A stretch of 64,000 nt of DNA, from assembly GCF_029961155.1 (NCBI RefSeq), contig NZ_JASBRH010000004.1, forward strand, positions 62,001 through 126,000, written 5' to 3'. Both the position numbers and the translations under genes were made by a program. Origin of the DNA: Pontibacterium granulatum. GTDB taxonomy: Bacteria > Pseudomonadota > Gammaproteobacteria > Pseudomonadales > Balneatricaceae. Below, in pieces: positions 18,207 to 27,819 of the stretch. Within the stretch, counting starts at the first letter, position 1. Each line of letters begins with the position of its first letter. A model generated the notes under the pieces. The model was not told the DNA's origin and did not search any database. It saw nothing but the letters and a program-made list of their open reading frames with translations.

Positions 18207-19462
18207 GATTTCAACTCCAGGTGAGGTCGTTTCATCGGTACAAGACCTTCAGGGCGCCAACGCATCATTACAACCATCAGCAGACCGAACAGCAGCATGC
18301 GGTATTCCGCAAACTCACGCGCCAGTTCCGGCAGGATCGTCATAACGATTGCCGCCAGAATGACACCGATCTGCGAGCCCATACCACCCAGTACCACGAT
18401 GGCCAGAATGATTGCCGATTCGATAAAGATGAACGACTCAGGACTGATAAAGCCCTGACGTGCGGCGAAGAAAGAGCCTGCAAATCCTGCAGTGGACGCA
18501 CCAAGGGTGAATGCGGACAGCTTGATCGTTGTACGGTTCAGACCCAGAGAGCGGCATGCGATCTCGTCTTCACGCAGCGCTTCCCACGCACGACCAATCG
18601 GCATGCGCATCAGGCGGTTGATCAGGTAGATCACGAAGATCACCAGCAGAACCGCGATCAGGTACAGGAAGATCACCTTGTAGGAGCTGGAGTAGGAGAT
18701 GCCCATGAAGTCGTGGAACGTCTGTGCACCTTCCTCTTTAGCACGGCGGGTGAATTCCAGACCAAACAGGGTTGGTTTAGGAATACCGGAGATACCACTC
18801 GGGCCGTTGGTCAACTCAGTCCAGTTGTTCAACAGGATTCGAATGATCTCACCAAAGCCCAGAGTCACAATCGCCAGGTAGTCGCCACGCAGTCGCAGTA
18901 CCGGGAAGCCCAACAGGAAACCAAACAGCGCAGCGAGGCCCGCAGAGATCGGCAGACACATCCAGAACGACAGCCCGAAGTACATGGACAACAACGCGTA
19001 GGTGTAGGCGCCCACGGCGTAGAACGCCACGAAGCCCAGATCCAGCAGACCCGCCAAACCCACTACGATGTTCAGACCCAGGCCCAGCATGATGTAGATC
19101 AGCGTGAGGGTCGCCAGGTCAACCGCACCACGGGACACCATGAACGGCCAGACCAGCATGCCAACGATCAACGCCGCCAAAAGCCACGGTTTCAGAGCCG
19201 CACGCTTCTTCTCTTCCGGCAGCAAACCGCCCAGCTTAGGCTTTGGCAGCTTACCGAAGAACGCATCGATCTGGTTGGAGAACAGCTGGGACAGGAACAC
19301 CAGACCAATACCCAAACCGATCCAGGTCCATTGTTCGGCAGTTGCACCGGTTACCGCCAGCTCAGTGCCTTCGGTATCCAGCTTCACACCGATCATCAGG
19401 CACGCCAGTACAAAGGTGATACCGGCAGCAAACAGCGCGCTTAGAAATTTACTATTCTGCAT
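18203..19462 (-). CDS. livM: branched-chain amino acid ABC transporter permease LivM
   Basis: 419 residues with an N-terminal extension before the conserved permease core, as in the longer LivM proteins of gammaproteobacteria. About nine to ten hydrophobic segments are visible. The conserved core includes [29 protein letters not shown] and the cytoplasmic coupling loop [23 protein letters not shown]-like sequence ([15 protein letters not shown]). Its ATG shares one base with the livH stop (TGATG), and GGAGG lies 10 bases upstream. Confidence 0.95.
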   Translation of the reverse strand: MQNSKFLSALFAAGITFVLACLMIGVKLDTEGTELAVTGATAEQWTWIGLGIGLVFLSQLFSNQIDAFFGKLPKPKLGGLLPEEKKRAALKPWLLAALIVGMLVWPFMVSRGAVDLATLTLIYIMLGLGLNIVVGLAGLLDLGFVAFYAVGAYTYALLSMYFGLSFWMCLPISAGLAALFGFLLGFPVLRLRGDYLAIVTLGFGEIIRILLNNWTELTNGPSGISGIPKPTLFGLEFTRRAKEEGAQTFHDFMGISYSSSYKVIFLYLIAVLLVIFVIYLINRLMRMPIGRAWEALREDEIACRSLGLNRTTIKLSAFTLGASTAGFAGSFFAARQGFISPESFIFIESAIILAIVVLGGMGSQIGVILAAIVMTILPELAREFAEYRMLLFGLLMVVMMRWRPEGLVPMKRPHLELKS

Positions 19463-20388
19463 CAGACTTTCTCCACCTCCGGTTTACCCAGCAGACCGGA
19501 TGGGCGGAACAACAGGATCAGCACCAGCAGGCCGAAGGATACAACGTCTTTGTATTCGGACGGGAAGTAGGCAGAAGTCAGTGCTTCAGTGACACCCAGA
19601 ACAAGGCCACCCAGCACGGCGCCAGGAATGGAACCGATGCCACCCAAAACTGCGGCGGTGAACGCTTTCAAGCCGGCAATAAAGCCAACAAATGGGTTAA
19701 CCACACCGTAGTAGAGCCCCAGCAACAGACCTGCAACGGCGGCCAGAGCAGCACCGATGATAAAGGTCAGCGCGATGGTACGGTTGGTATCGATACCAAG
19801 CAGGTTTGTCATCCCCAGGTCTTCCGAGCAGGCACGACAAGCACGGCCCATACGGGAACGGGAGATAAACAGCGTCAGGGCGGTCATAGTGACAAAGGTC
19901 GCGCCCCAGATCAGCGCCTGCATGTAAGAGAAGGACACTTCAAATACGGCAGGATCGCCAAATGTCCAGCCACCGGTAATCTGTGGCGGCAGTGCCACAT
20001 CACGGGAACCCTGTGCCAGAACAACGTAGTTCTGCAGGAAGATGGACATACCGATCGCAGAGATCAGCGGGATCAGACGGTTGCTGCCACGCAGTGGACG
20101 GTACGCAACACGCTCTACGGTCCAGCCATAAGTACTGGCAATAAAAACAGCCACAACCAACGCGATGATCAGTATGATCGGCAGGCTTACCATGCCCATG
20201 CCTAGCAGACCTGCAATTACGATAAAGGTAACGTAAGAGCCGATCATGTAAATTTCGCCGTGCGCGAAATTGATCATACCGATGATGCCATAAACCATCG
20301 TGTAGCCGATGGCGATCAGCGCGTATGTGGACCCGATAGTCAGCCCGTTAATGAGCTGCTGAATGAGGTACAGGAGAGTTTCGGTCAT
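19462..20388 (-). CDS. livH: branched-chain amino acid ABC transporter permease LivH
   Basis: The start is set at the ATG at 20388 ([45 protein letters not shown]), which matches the usual LivH beginning. The longer frame to 20415 would add nine residues and run toward the intercistronic hairpin. The 308-residue protein has about eight membrane segments and the permease motif [22 protein letters not shown]. It forms the channel with LivM. It is separated from livK by a 77-bp gap that holds a strong hairpin. Confidence 0.93.
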   Translation of the reverse strand: MTETLLYLIQQLINGLTIGSTYALIAIGYTMVYGIIGMINFAHGEIYMIGSYVTFIVIAGLLGMGMVSLPIILIIALVVAVFIASTYGWTVERVAYRPLRGSNRLIPLISAIGMSIFLQNYVVLAQGSRDVALPPQITGGWTFGDPAVFEVSFSYMQALIWGATFVTMTALTLFISRSRMGRACRACSEDLGMTNLLGIDTNRTIALTFIIGAALAAVAGLLLGLYYGVVNPFVGFIAGLKAFTAAVLGGIGSIPGAVLGGLVLGVTEALTSAYFPSEYKDVVSFGLLVLILLFRPSGLLGKPEVEKV

Positions 20389-20409
20389 AAGTGTAGGACC
20401 CGAATAGCA

Positions 20410-20446
20410 GAACACCTCGATACCGGATCACGGTATCAAGGTGTTC
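20410..20446 (-). promoter_or_regulatory. intercistronic hairpin between livK and livH
   Basis: GAACACCTCGATACCG (20410-20425) and CGGTATCAAGGTGTTC (20431-20446) pair over 16 bases with one mismatch around a 5-base loop. No T-run follows on the minus strand, so it is more likely an mRNA-stabilising or partial-termination hairpin. That would let the binding protein be made in excess over the membrane parts. Confidence 0.6.
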
Positions 20447-20465
20447 TTTGGTTCAGGGATGCTGC

Positions 20466-21584
20466 TTACTTAACGGGAGATTTAGAGCCGTCTTTGTGCA
20501 GAGAGTAAACCTGGAAGGTAGATTCGGTCAGGTCGCCTTTCTTGTCGTAGGAAACTTTACCGATTGCAGTGTCCAGTGGATTCGCGCGGATGTGGTCAGC
20601 CATCGCTTCCGGATCAGTACCGCCGGTTTTTTCGATAGCGCTTTTCATCAGCTCAACTGCAGCGTAAGCGGTGAATACGAAAGGACCGGTTGGGTCTTCG
20701 CCGTTCGCTTTGATCGCTTCTACACGCGCCTGGTTCACAGGGTTCTGATCGAAGCTCTTCGGTGCTGTCGCCAGTACACCTTCTGCTGCTTCACCGGCGA
20801 TTTTCGCCAGGTCGCTGTTTACGATACCTTCTGGGCCCATGAACTGAGCATCGAAGCCTTTCTCACGGGACTGACGCAGAATCAAACCCAGCTCTGGGTG
20901 GTAACCACCGTAGTAAACGAAGTCTACGTTCTCTTTCTTCAGCTTAGCGATCAGCGCAGAGAAGTCTTTGTCGCCTGCAGTTACACCTTCGAACATCACA
21001 GGCTGCATGCCTTCACCTTCCAGCACATTACGGACAGTCGTCGCCAGACCTTCACCGTACTGCTGCTTGTCATGGATGATTGCGATGCGCTCTGGCTGAG
21101 CCTTGTCGATGATGTAGCTTGCTGCCAGAGTACCCTGCAGGCTGTCCAGACCGATGGTACGGAAAACCAGCTGGTAACCTTTTTCGGTGATGCTTGGAGA
21201 AGTGGATGCTGCAGTGATCATCAGCACGCCTTCTTCTTCGTAGATGTCGGAAGCAGGTTCAGTGGAGCTGGAGCACAGGTGACCAACTACATGCTGAATA
21301 CCGTCGTTTACGATTTTGTTTGCTACTGCAACAGCCTGTTTAGGGTCGCAGGCGTCATCGTAGATAACACCTTCAAGCTTCATGCCGTTGATACCACCAG
21401 CAGCGTTGATATCTTTGATCGCTGCCATTACGCCGATCTTCTGCATATCACCGTACTGTGCTACCGGACCAGTCGCCGGGCCAGCCAGGCCAATTTTAAG
21501 TGTGTCAGCCTGAGCTGCGCTTACAGCGCCAGCCAGTGCGATTGCAGAACTCAGAGTGAGAAGCTTTTTAGTAAAGCGTTTCAT
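20466..21584 (-). CDS. livK: branched-chain amino acid ABC transporter substrate-binding protein LivK
   Basis: The ATG at 21584 is chosen (MKRFTKKLLTLSSAIALAGAVSAAQA signal peptide); an upstream in-frame ATG at 21599 adds five residues. The 372-residue protein is a periplasmic type I binding protein: DTLKIGLAGPATGPVAQYGDMQ at the mature N-terminus and DDACDPKQAVAVANKIV with the paired cysteines of the family (DDACDP and GHLCSSS). It captures Leu/Ile/Val and hands them to LivHM. It leads the operon livKHMGF. Its codon use is biased as expected for a highly expressed gene. Confidence 0.95.
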   Translation of the reverse strand: MKRFTKKLLTLSSAIALAGAVSAAQADTLKIGLAGPATGPVAQYGDMQKIGVMAAIKDINAAGGINGMKLEGVIYDDACDPKQAVAVANKIVNDGIQHVVGHLCSSSTEPASDIYEEEGVLMITAASTSPSITEKGYQLVFRTIGLDSLQGTLAASYIIDKAQPERIAIIHDKQQYGEGLATTVRNVLEGEGMQPVMFEGVTAGDKDFSALIAKLKKENVDFVYYGGYHPELGLILRQSREKGFDAQFMGPEGIVNSDLAKIAGEAAEGVLATAPKSFDQNPVNQARVEAIKANGEDPTGPFVFTAYAAVELMKSAIEKTGGTDPEAMADHIRANPLDTAIGKVSYDKKGDLTESTFQVYSLHKDGSKSPVK

Positions 21585-21860
21585 GGTGAGTAACCCCATT
21601 TATCTTTTTTGTCAGAGCACTCCAGATCTTGTGAATCTGGTCGCTTTTTAATTTTTATACCCCGCTACAATAGCGTTCTCTTGGCTCCAAAACAATCCAC
21701 AAGTTTCATTTAAGAAAACTCGAATAAACACAGGTCAATTTTCGCGCAATTACGAAAAAGCACAGCCTGTTTAGTTTTTGATCAGAAACGATTTTTTCAA
21801 ATGTGCACGAAGAAATAAAAACAAGGGGTTACGCTATGTAGCCCCTATTTTTAGGGGGTA

Positions 21861-24197
21861 TTAATAAACAGAGGAAACATCTTCCACTGATGCGGCCAAA
21901 CGCTCGGGATCAGTCGCCAGTGTTTCGATCGGACGGGGCTTGGAGATGCCATAACCTTGCGCATAGTCCACGCCAACCTGTTTTAATAGGTCGGCAATGG
22001 CCTGGTTTTCGACAAACTCGGCGATGGTTCTTTTACCCATCAGATGACCAATATCGTTGATACTGCGCACCATTGCCAAGTCCACCTGGTCATCCAATAT
22101 ATCTTTTACAAAAATCCCATCGATTTTCACATAATCAACCGGCAGGGTTTTCAGATAACCAAACGACGACAGCCCGCTGCCAAAATCATCCAACGAAAAA
22201 CTGCAGCCGATATCATTCATCGCCTCGATAAACTGCACCGCATTGGCAAGGTTGGAGATCGCCGCGGTTTCCGTAATTTCGAATCCCAACTTTTTCGGAT
22301 CAACCCCATAACTAGCCAGGGTCTTGCGTACATACTGCAGTAGTTCATCGTCGGCGATCGACAAACCGGAAAGGTTAATCGACAGTTTGAGATTTCTGTC
22401 GCTATTGCCCGCCAAAAATTCACATACCTGACGAATCACCCAGCGATCCAGTTTCGGCGATAAACCAAAGCGTTCGGCAGGCGGCAGGAAGGCCCCCGGC
22501 GGCACAATTGCCCCCTTTTCATCACGGTAACGGATCAACACCTCGTAATGGCAGGTCTGCTGATCCTGCAAGCCGGCGATCTCCTGCACGTATAAACAGA
22601 AGCGGTTTCCGTTGATTCCTTCATGGATACGTCCAACCCACATCGCCTCGTCCTGGCGGCGCTGGGATGTAGCGTTGTTCTGATGCAGGTAGATTCGGTT
22701 ACGCCCCAACTCCTTCGCCAGGTAACAGGAGGTATCCGCGAATGTCATCAGTTCCGCCGTTTCCGGTGATTGTCCGTCTATATTAACCACGCCGATACTT
22801 ACGGTAACCCGGAAGATGTTCTCACCCCAGCCGAAAACACTCTCCTCCACCGCACTGCGCAAGTCTTCCGCGATACGTGCGGCGTCCAGAGCAGTACAAT
22901 GTTCCAGCAAGACGGCAAACTCGTCTCCCCCCAGTCGGGACACCACATCACCCTGCCGTACCCGGGACTGGATCAGCGCACCGATCTGACGCAACAGCTG
23001 ATCCCCGGCCATATGGCCGCAACTGTCGTTTACCACTTTGAACTGATCGATATCGAGGAAAAAGACCGCATGCTGGATATTGTCCTGACGCGCCTTACGT
23101 AACAGCTGTGCCAACCGCTGCTCAAATTCATAGCGGTTGATCAGGCCGGTCAGCATGCAATGGCGTGCCTGGTGGTCAAGCTGTTCAGTGAGCAGGTGCG
23201 AACTGGTCACGTCCTCCTGAGTACAGAGGTATTGGGTAATTTTGCCGGTTTCATCCTTTAGCGGGGAGATCACCATCATCGCCCAATAGAGTTCGCCACT
23301 CTTACGCCGGTTCTGCATTTTCCCGCGCCATTCACCACCGGTGGTAACACGCTCCCAGAGCTGGCCGTAAAACTCTTCCGGATGTTTACCTGAACGCAAC
23401 ATACGCGGGGTGTTGCCCAACGCTTCATCCGCCGAGAAACCGGTAACGTGGGTAAAACGTGGATTGACGTAAGTGATCCGCGCCTGGTCATCCGTGATCA
23501 TGACAACACTGGCACACTGCTCCACCGCAACCGAAAACTGAGTTAATTCCTTCTGCGAGCGGAGGAGTTCGGTGATATCACGGGTGACCGCCAGATGCGC
23601 CGTGACCCGACCGTCTTCATCCAGCATCGGCACAGCGTGAGTCTCGACACGTTTACGACCGCCCTTCAGACCAATAACATCATATTCCATGATGCCTGAC
23701 TTCCCGCAAAACACCTGCTCATTGAACGCAATGTAAGCAGCTCGATCTTCTTCGGCGATCAGGTCGTAGACGCACGCATGACGTACCTGTTCGATAGAGT
23801 CCGCTTCAATGATGTCCAACCCGGCGAGGTTCATATCCAGCAAGGCACCATCGGCAGCCACGGTTTTTACACACTCAGGCTCGGAATCGATGACGCGCTG
23901 AATCATCTCCCGCTGTTCACGCAACTCAGCATGTTGCTGGCCGTAACGCATAAATACCAGGCGCAACAGTACCGTCCCAAGAAAAATCAGGAGGGAAAGG
24001 AAGGATCTGAAATAGAGCTCTTTCGTGGATGGCTCTACCAGCTGCCCGTATACGGTCCCCTCCCCCAGCAGAAACACATCTACCAGCGGATCGAGCAACC
24101 AGATCAGCAATATGGAGATACCCGCGATCAGAAACAGACGCGAGCGAACAAATTCACTCATCAATATATCGGATGAGCGTTGGAAAAATCGTTGCAA
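21861..24197 (-). CDS. membrane PAS-PAS-GGDEF-EVL c-di-GMP signalling protein
   Basis: 778 residues. Two membrane helices near 19-38 and 62-84 flank a short periplasmic loop. Two PAS domains follow (about 100-215 and 217-340; the second contains YVNPRFTHVTGFSADEALG). GGDEF (about 345-510) is intact (GGDEFAVLLEH) with I-site RQGD. The phosphodiesterase domain (525-765) has EVL in place of EAL, but the other catalytic residues are kept (NLSG, EITET, DDFGSG, KIDG, AEFVEN, QGYG). It is therefore probably bifunctional. It stands alone, divergent from rlmG. Confidence 0.88.
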   Translation of the reverse strand: MQRFFQRSSDILMSEFVRSRLFLIAGISILLIWLLDPLVDVFLLGEGTVYGQLVEPSTKELYFRSFLSLLIFLGTVLLRLVFMRYGQQHAELREQREMIQRVIDSEPECVKTVAADGALLDMNLAGLDIIEADSIEQVRHACVYDLIAEEDRAAYIAFNEQVFCGKSGIMEYDVIGLKGGRKRVETHAVPMLDEDGRVTAHLAVTRDITELLRSQKELTQFSVAVEQCASVVMITDDQARITYVNPRFTHVTGFSADEALGNTPRMLRSGKHPEEFYGQLWERVTTGGEWRGKMQNRRKSGELYWAMMVISPLKDETGKITQYLCTQEDVTSSHLLTEQLDHQARHCMLTGLINRYEFEQRLAQLLRKARQDNIQHAVFFLDIDQFKVVNDSCGHMAGDQLLRQIGALIQSRVRQGDVVSRLGGDEFAVLLEHCTALDAARIAEDLRSAVEESVFGWGENIFRVTVSIGVVNIDGQSPETAELMTFADTSCYLAKELGRNRIYLHQNNATSQRRQDEAMWVGRIHEGINGNRFCLYVQEIAGLQDQQTCHYEVLIRYRDEKGAIVPPGAFLPPAERFGLSPKLDRWVIRQVCEFLAGNSDRNLKLSINLSGLSIADDELLQYVRKTLASYGVDPKKLGFEITETAAISNLANAVQFIEAMNDIGCSFSLDDFGSGLSSFGYLKTLPVDYVKIDGIFVKDILDDQVDLAMVRSINDIGHLMGKRTIAEFVENQAIADLLKQVGVDYAQGYGISKPRPIETLATDPERLAASVEDVSSVY

Positions 24198-24437
24198 CAG
24201 AAACTACCTAAAAGACCCCTTCACATCTCGTCCGTGAGCCCAATCAGTTTACTGCCTTTGAACTGGAGCGTAATTATGCCATATAGCATAAAAAAGTCAT
24301 TTTTAATGACGATGAGATATTTCCCCCGTTTCCAGTTTCGCAGTGACACCCACTCAAGCCAGCGTGGCGATGTGGTAAACTCGCGCCTCTCACCAAAACC
24401 CAGCACTATCCACCATAATCAACGGTACCAAACGACG

Positions 24438-25586
24438 ATGGAGATCCTGTCCGTCCCTCAGGGCGAATTCAAGTTGAGCCGCTTTCCCCGCCGCAAGCAA
24501 GAAACACTGCGCGCCTGGGATGCCGCCGACGAATACCTGCTGCAGCAGATCGATGACGAAAAGCTGCTTGCTCCCGATACTCGCATCTTGATCATTAATG
24601 ATCAGTTTGGTGCCCTGTCCACCGCATTGAGCGGATACCAAACCACCATGGTCTCCGACTCCTGGCTGGCGCACGCCGGTACCCAAGCCAACCTGAAGGA
24701 CAACGCCTGCACTGATACAGACATAAACATTCTCGATAGCTTGTCGATCCCGGACGGTGTATACGATCTGGTACTGATCAAAGTACCCAAAAGCCTGGCG
24801 ATGCTGGAGGATCAGCTCTACCGGTTACGTCCCCATCTGCAGGCAAGCAGCCGTGTCATTGCCGGCGGTATGGTGAAAGCGATCCACACCTCCACCCTGA
24901 AGCTATTCGAGACACTGCTCGGCGAGACTAAAACGTCTCTCGCCCGCAAAAAAGCGCGCCTGATTTTCCCGCAGTTGGATGCCAATCTGGAGATCGGTGA
25001 ATCCCCCTACCCCAGCAGCTATATTCTCGAAAACAGCGAGCACCGCATCTATAACCATGCGGGTGTGTTTTCCCGTGACAGCCTGGATATCGGAACCCGT
25101 TTCCTGCTGGCCAATCTACCCAGCGATGAGCGTTTCCAAAACATCGTCGACCTGGGTTGCGGCAACGGTGTTGTCGGACTTATAGCAGCCGAAAAAAATC
25201 CGGCGGCCAAACTGACCTTTGTTGACGAATCCTTTATGGCCGTCGCCAGCGCCAAATTGAATTTCGAAACTGCCTTTGGCAAAACCCGTTCAGCCACTTT
25301 CAAGGCGACGGACTGTCTGCAGGGCATTCAGCGCAACAGCGCCGATCTGATTATCAACAATCCACCATTCCACCAGCAAAACGTCGTGGGCACCCATATC
25401 GCCAACCAGATGTTCCGCGAATCTAAAGCGGTTTTACGGCAGGGTGGCGAGTTATGGGTGATTGGCAACCGTCACCTGGGTTACCACATCGCCCTGAACA
25501 AACTGTTCGGCAACTGTGAAACCGTGGCCAGCAACAACAAGTTCGTCATCCTGCGTGCGGTGAAATCAAGCACGCCTGCTGTATAG
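24438..25586 (+). CDS. rlmG: 23S rRNA (guanine-N2)-methyltransferase RlmG
   Basis: The ATG at 24438 gives 382 residues, the length of E. coli RlmG, although the frame is open further upstream to 24180 (86 extra codons overlapping the divergent gene). The N-terminal half is a degenerate methyltransferase-like domain (AWDAADEYLLQQIDDEKLL). The C-terminal half carries the SAM site VDLGCGNGVVGLIAA and the catalytic NPPF motif (IINNPPFHQQ) of N2-guanine methyltransferases. It methylates G1835 of 23S rRNA. A terminator hairpin follows. Confidence 0.88.
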   Translation: MEILSVPQGEFKLSRFPRRKQETLRAWDAADEYLLQQIDDEKLLAPDTRILIINDQFGALSTALSGYQTTMVSDSWLAHAGTQANLKDNACTDTDINILDSLSIPDGVYDLVLIKVPKSLAMLEDQLYRLRPHLQASSRVIAGGMVKAIHTSTLKLFETLLGETKTSLARKKARLIFPQLDANLEIGESPYPSSYILENSEHRIYNHAGVFSRDSLDIGTRFLLANLPSDERFQNIVDLGCGNGVVGLIAAEKNPAAKLTFVDESFMAVASAKLNFETAFGKTRSATFKATDCLQGIQRNSADLIINNPPFHQQNVVGTHIANQMFRESKAVLRQGGELWVIGNRHLGYHIALNKLFGNCETVASNNKFVILRAVKSSTPAV

Positions 25587-25641
25587 AAAACGTCGAATCA
25601 CAGCCTAATATCTGCTAACCACAAATCCCATATGCAAAAAA

Positions 25642-25672
25642 CCGGAATCTGTAGGATCAGATACCGGCTTTT
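25642..25672 (+). terminator. terminator after rlmG
   Basis: CCGGAATCTG (25642-25651) and CAGATACCGG (25658-25667) pair with one mismatch around a 6-base loop, followed by CTTTTG. Confidence 0.65.
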
Positions 25673-25696
25673 GCTTCCGTCCAGTGCCTTTCCCCA

Positions 25697-25726
25697 AAAG
25701 AAAAAGGCCGCTTCATGCGACCTTTT
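25697..25726 (-). terminator. terminator after the 42-aa membrane protein gene
   Basis: On the minus strand, AAAAGGTCGC and GCGGCCTTTTT pair around a short loop and run into TTTTTCTTTT. It lies 62 bases beyond the stop at 25788. Confidence 0.6.
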
Positions 25727-25787
25727 CCTGAACTTTCCGGCAGGGGGAAAACAGACCGGAAAGCGTCTATCCAAGACGAGAAGTTAA

Positions 25788-25916
25788 TTACTTCTGGTCT
25801 TCGTTCATCAGGTTGCGAACTTTGAAGAACGCCCAAACCATAACTGCGGACATACCCGCAATCATCAGCAGGCTTGGAACCAGAACTTCAACGCTATAAG
25901 AATCGATACCAAACAT
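25788..25916 (-). CDS. small single-pass membrane protein, 42 aa
   Basis: A 42-codon ORF starts MFGIDSYSVEVLVPSLLM and ends VRNLMNEDQK. GAGAGGG lies 8 bases before the ATG and a terminator follows. Residues 10-31 form one hydrophobic helix (VLVPSLLMIAGMSAVMVWAFF), with acidic residues at the N-terminus and basic residues directly after the helix, so the N-terminus should face out. The codon use is like that of the surrounding genes. The family is not recognised; it resembles in outline the tiny accessory subunits of membrane enzymes. It has its own transcription unit. Confidence 0.65.
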   Translation of the reverse strand: MFGIDSYSVEVLVPSLLMIAGMSAVMVWAFFKVRNLMNEDQK

Positions 25917-26187
25917 GTCGTCACCCTCTCAAACAATGTTTTTCTTAATCTAAAAATCTGGCTTCAGGGTACATCGCTACACATTAGCGAAAATTGATAT
26001 AGCTCAAAAAATACACGCCACACTAATCCCGTCCCGGACAAACATAGACTCAGATCAATAATTTGATCCCCCGATATCACCCAGCATGAATTTCCCCCAT
26101 CCGCGCACCACAAATTAGTGATTGTCCAGCAACCTGCTAAGCTTGAGGAAGACCGTCTCTTTCCCACTTGAACAGAGGAGAGTGGTG

Positions 26188-26379
26188 ATGCCGAGCTTGC
26201 TGAAAATCTGGACGCCCGAAGAAATCGCCAAAATGAACGAAGAGAGTTTTCTGATGGAGTTGCTGGACACAGTCAAATTCACACCGGAACTCAGTGACAG
26301 TGACGAAACCGTCAGCCTGTTGAAGCGTAAGCTTGAAGCGATAGAAGAACACATCCAGCACCGGCTCGATTCCAAGTAG
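26188..26379 (+). CDS. hypothetical protein, 63 aa
   Basis: The ATG at 26188 follows AGAGGAG by about 7 bases; the frame is open to 26122, but the extra codons start from TTG with no ribosome site. The 63-residue protein (MPSLLKIWTPEEIAKMNEESFLMELL...) is mostly charged helix, with 30% Glu/Lys/Asp, and no membrane segment. No family is recognised. It lies just left of the AT-rich intergenic region. Confidence 0.5.
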   Translation: MPSLLKIWTPEEIAKMNEESFLMELLDTVKFTPELSDSDETVSLLKRKLEAIEEHIQHRLDSK

Positions 26380-26800
26380 CGGGCCTCCTTCCTACCCGCT
26401 CACCAACGGGGGCGCGCTGCGTCCCCGTTCTCTTTCCACGCCTTTCTCTACGATTTTCAATCAGTTAGATACCGCTTCAGCCTCAATGTGTGCGCAACTC
26501 GCGCAAGATCCCCATAAGAAACATCAAAATAAGCTTTTGACTCTACTTTTTTTAACAATACGCATAAAAAAAACCTCATATATTCCAAAAAGAACTAAAA
26601 ACACAGAAACAAAAGCCTTTTAAAATCAATTACTTACAATCCACAAAAACGCCCCTGGAAATTCTTTCACCTCTCCTAAAAACACAATAAAAATCAATAA
26701 CTTAAAAGAGACCAAAAGCACCTTTTATTTTGTGATTTATCTATATTGGATATATAATAATCATATATAAATAACAACATCTCAATAAAGGTTTAAGAAG
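26380..26800. other. 421-bp intergenic stretch, strongly AT-rich in its right part
   Basis: From about 26510 to 26800 the sequence is very A-rich (long A runs, CATATATTCC, TATATAATAATCATATATAAATAAC), unlike the rest of the window. No ORF of note is present. The right end would serve as promoter for the gene at 26801, which has AAGG upstream of its ATG. The composition suggests foreign DNA or a bent, silenced promoter region. Confidence 0.5.
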
Positions 26801-27058
26801 ATGCAAGAACGTGAAATAAAACTACTGTTCAAGGCAGGTGTTTTTGATTCTTGCCAGGCGATTCCAATTTCAATGGCCCGTGGCTGGACGTTGAAATTCA
26901 TCACCAAACAGAACGAGGTCATTACCCTCGAACTGCAACGTTCGAAGGATGAACGGGAGTTCAAAAGCCTGGATGGGGCCGCGGCGGTTGCCCGTCGAAT
27001 AGGCTTTGAATGGCTCAATGTTCAGATCGGAGATCTGAAATGGCGCGAGAAAGTGTGA
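26801..27058 (+). CDS. hypothetical protein, 85 aa, with a faint likeness to plasmid ParC-type partition-associated proteins
   Basis: 85 residues (MQEREIKLLFKAGVFDSCQAIPISMARGW...). It has an alternating pattern of beta-strand and charged residues with the phrase FKSLDGAAAVARRIGF, which recalls the short ParC/KorB-associated proteins of some plasmids. That likeness is from memory of the pattern and is weak. AAGG lies about 15 bases before the ATG. It follows an AT-rich stretch and is followed by about 290 bases of unexplained GC-rich DNA, so the block may be a transferred fragment. Confidence 0.5.
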   Translation: MQEREIKLLFKAGVFDSCQAIPISMARGWTLKFITKQNEVITLELQRSKDEREFKSLDGAAAVARRIGFEWLNVQIGDLKWREKV

Positions 27059-27351
27059 GGGAGTCGTCTCGTATCTGCCTGACCCGTGACGTCTGCCACG
27101 CAGCAGGCATGCGCTCGCCCAACCGCAAGACAAGACGCCGGGCGTGTCTACCGGGCTCTGCGTAACCGGACACGTAGTAGGTTTTGCAGTGTGATCGCCA
27201 ATGGCCCAAAAACCGGTCAGGCTTCGGCAGCGGAAGGGTCAGCAGAAGGAACGAGGGAGTATCGGAAAGGCCGATCGTCACCATACGTGACAATCGGCGG
27301 CAGGTAGCGTAAAGATCTACCGGTGCATGCGGATAGATAACGAGGGGAACA
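27059..27351. other. GC-rich stretch with a strong hairpin and no convincing gene
   Basis: Short ORFs on both strands (27086-27307 plus, 27015-27293 minus) have arginine-rich low-information composition and are not believed. The stretch contains a clear hairpin: GCCGATCGTCAC (27270-27281) and GTGACAATCGGC (27287-27298), 12 bases with one mismatch around CATAC. A second small hairpin, GGTAG...CTACC, follows. The DNA might encode a structured RNA or be a gene remnant. Confidence 0.35.
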
Positions 27352-27819
27352 TCAGTCCAGGTTTACGCGGCCTGCGCTCAGCTCTTCCTCGGTGGCATCA
27401 CGCACGTCGATCACCTCCACATCAAAGGTCAGTGCTTTGCCTGCGTACGGATGATTGCCATCCACGGCAACGTCTTCGTCGTTGAACTCAACAACGGTCA
27501 CCAGTTGCAGTTCGCCGTCTTCATCTTCGACCTGGCAGTGCATGCCCACTTTCAGCTCCATGCCCTGGAACGCGGAACGGTCCACAATGCTGACCAGTTC
27601 TTCATCACGCTCGCCGTAGCCCTCAGATGGCATGACGGTCACCGTAAACTTATCCCCAGCCTCGTGCCCTTCCAGCGCCTTCTCCAGACCCGGCACGATG
27701 TTTTGGTGGCCGTGCAGGTAAGGTAAGGGATCACCACCACGGGAGCCATCCAGCACTTTTTTCTTGCGATCGATCAGCGCGTAGTGAAACGACGCAACTT
27801 TGTCCTGGGTGATTTTCAT
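27352..27819 (-). CDS. SlyD-like FKBP-type peptidyl-prolyl isomerase
   Basis: 155 residues. It begins MKITQDKVASFHYALIDRKKKVLD, carries the split FKBP fold (GGDPLPYLHGHQNIVPGLEKALEGHEAGDKF) and an inserted chaperone flap (about 70-130, acidic), and ends VIDVRDATEEEL. This is the SlyD architecture, but without the long His-rich metal-binding tail of E. coli SlyD, so a role in nickel handling is not indicated. It assists proline-limited folding in the cytosol. The ATG overlaps the esterase stop by 4 bases. Confidence 0.88.
   Translation of the reverse strand: MKITQDKVASFHYALIDRKKKVLDGSRGGDPLPYLHGHQNIVPGLEKALEGHEAGDKFTVTVMPSEGYGERDEELVSIVDRSAFQGMELKVGMHCQVEDEDGELQLVTVVEFNDEDVAVDGNHPYAGKALTFDVEVIDVRDATEEELSAGRVNLD

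Noticed and set aside
18221-19444. 407-codon plus-strand ORF opposite livM
   Set aside because: Full antisense of a certain gene; rich in Gln, His and Arg, typical of the reverse of a hydrophobic protein gene.
20448-21593. 381-codon plus-strand ORF opposite livK
   Set aside because: Antisense shadow of a strongly codon-biased gene; no homology pattern.
27086-27307. 73-codon plus-strand ORF in the GC-rich stretch
   Set aside because: Arg- and Ala-rich low-information protein with no ribosome site; a non-coding reading is preferred.
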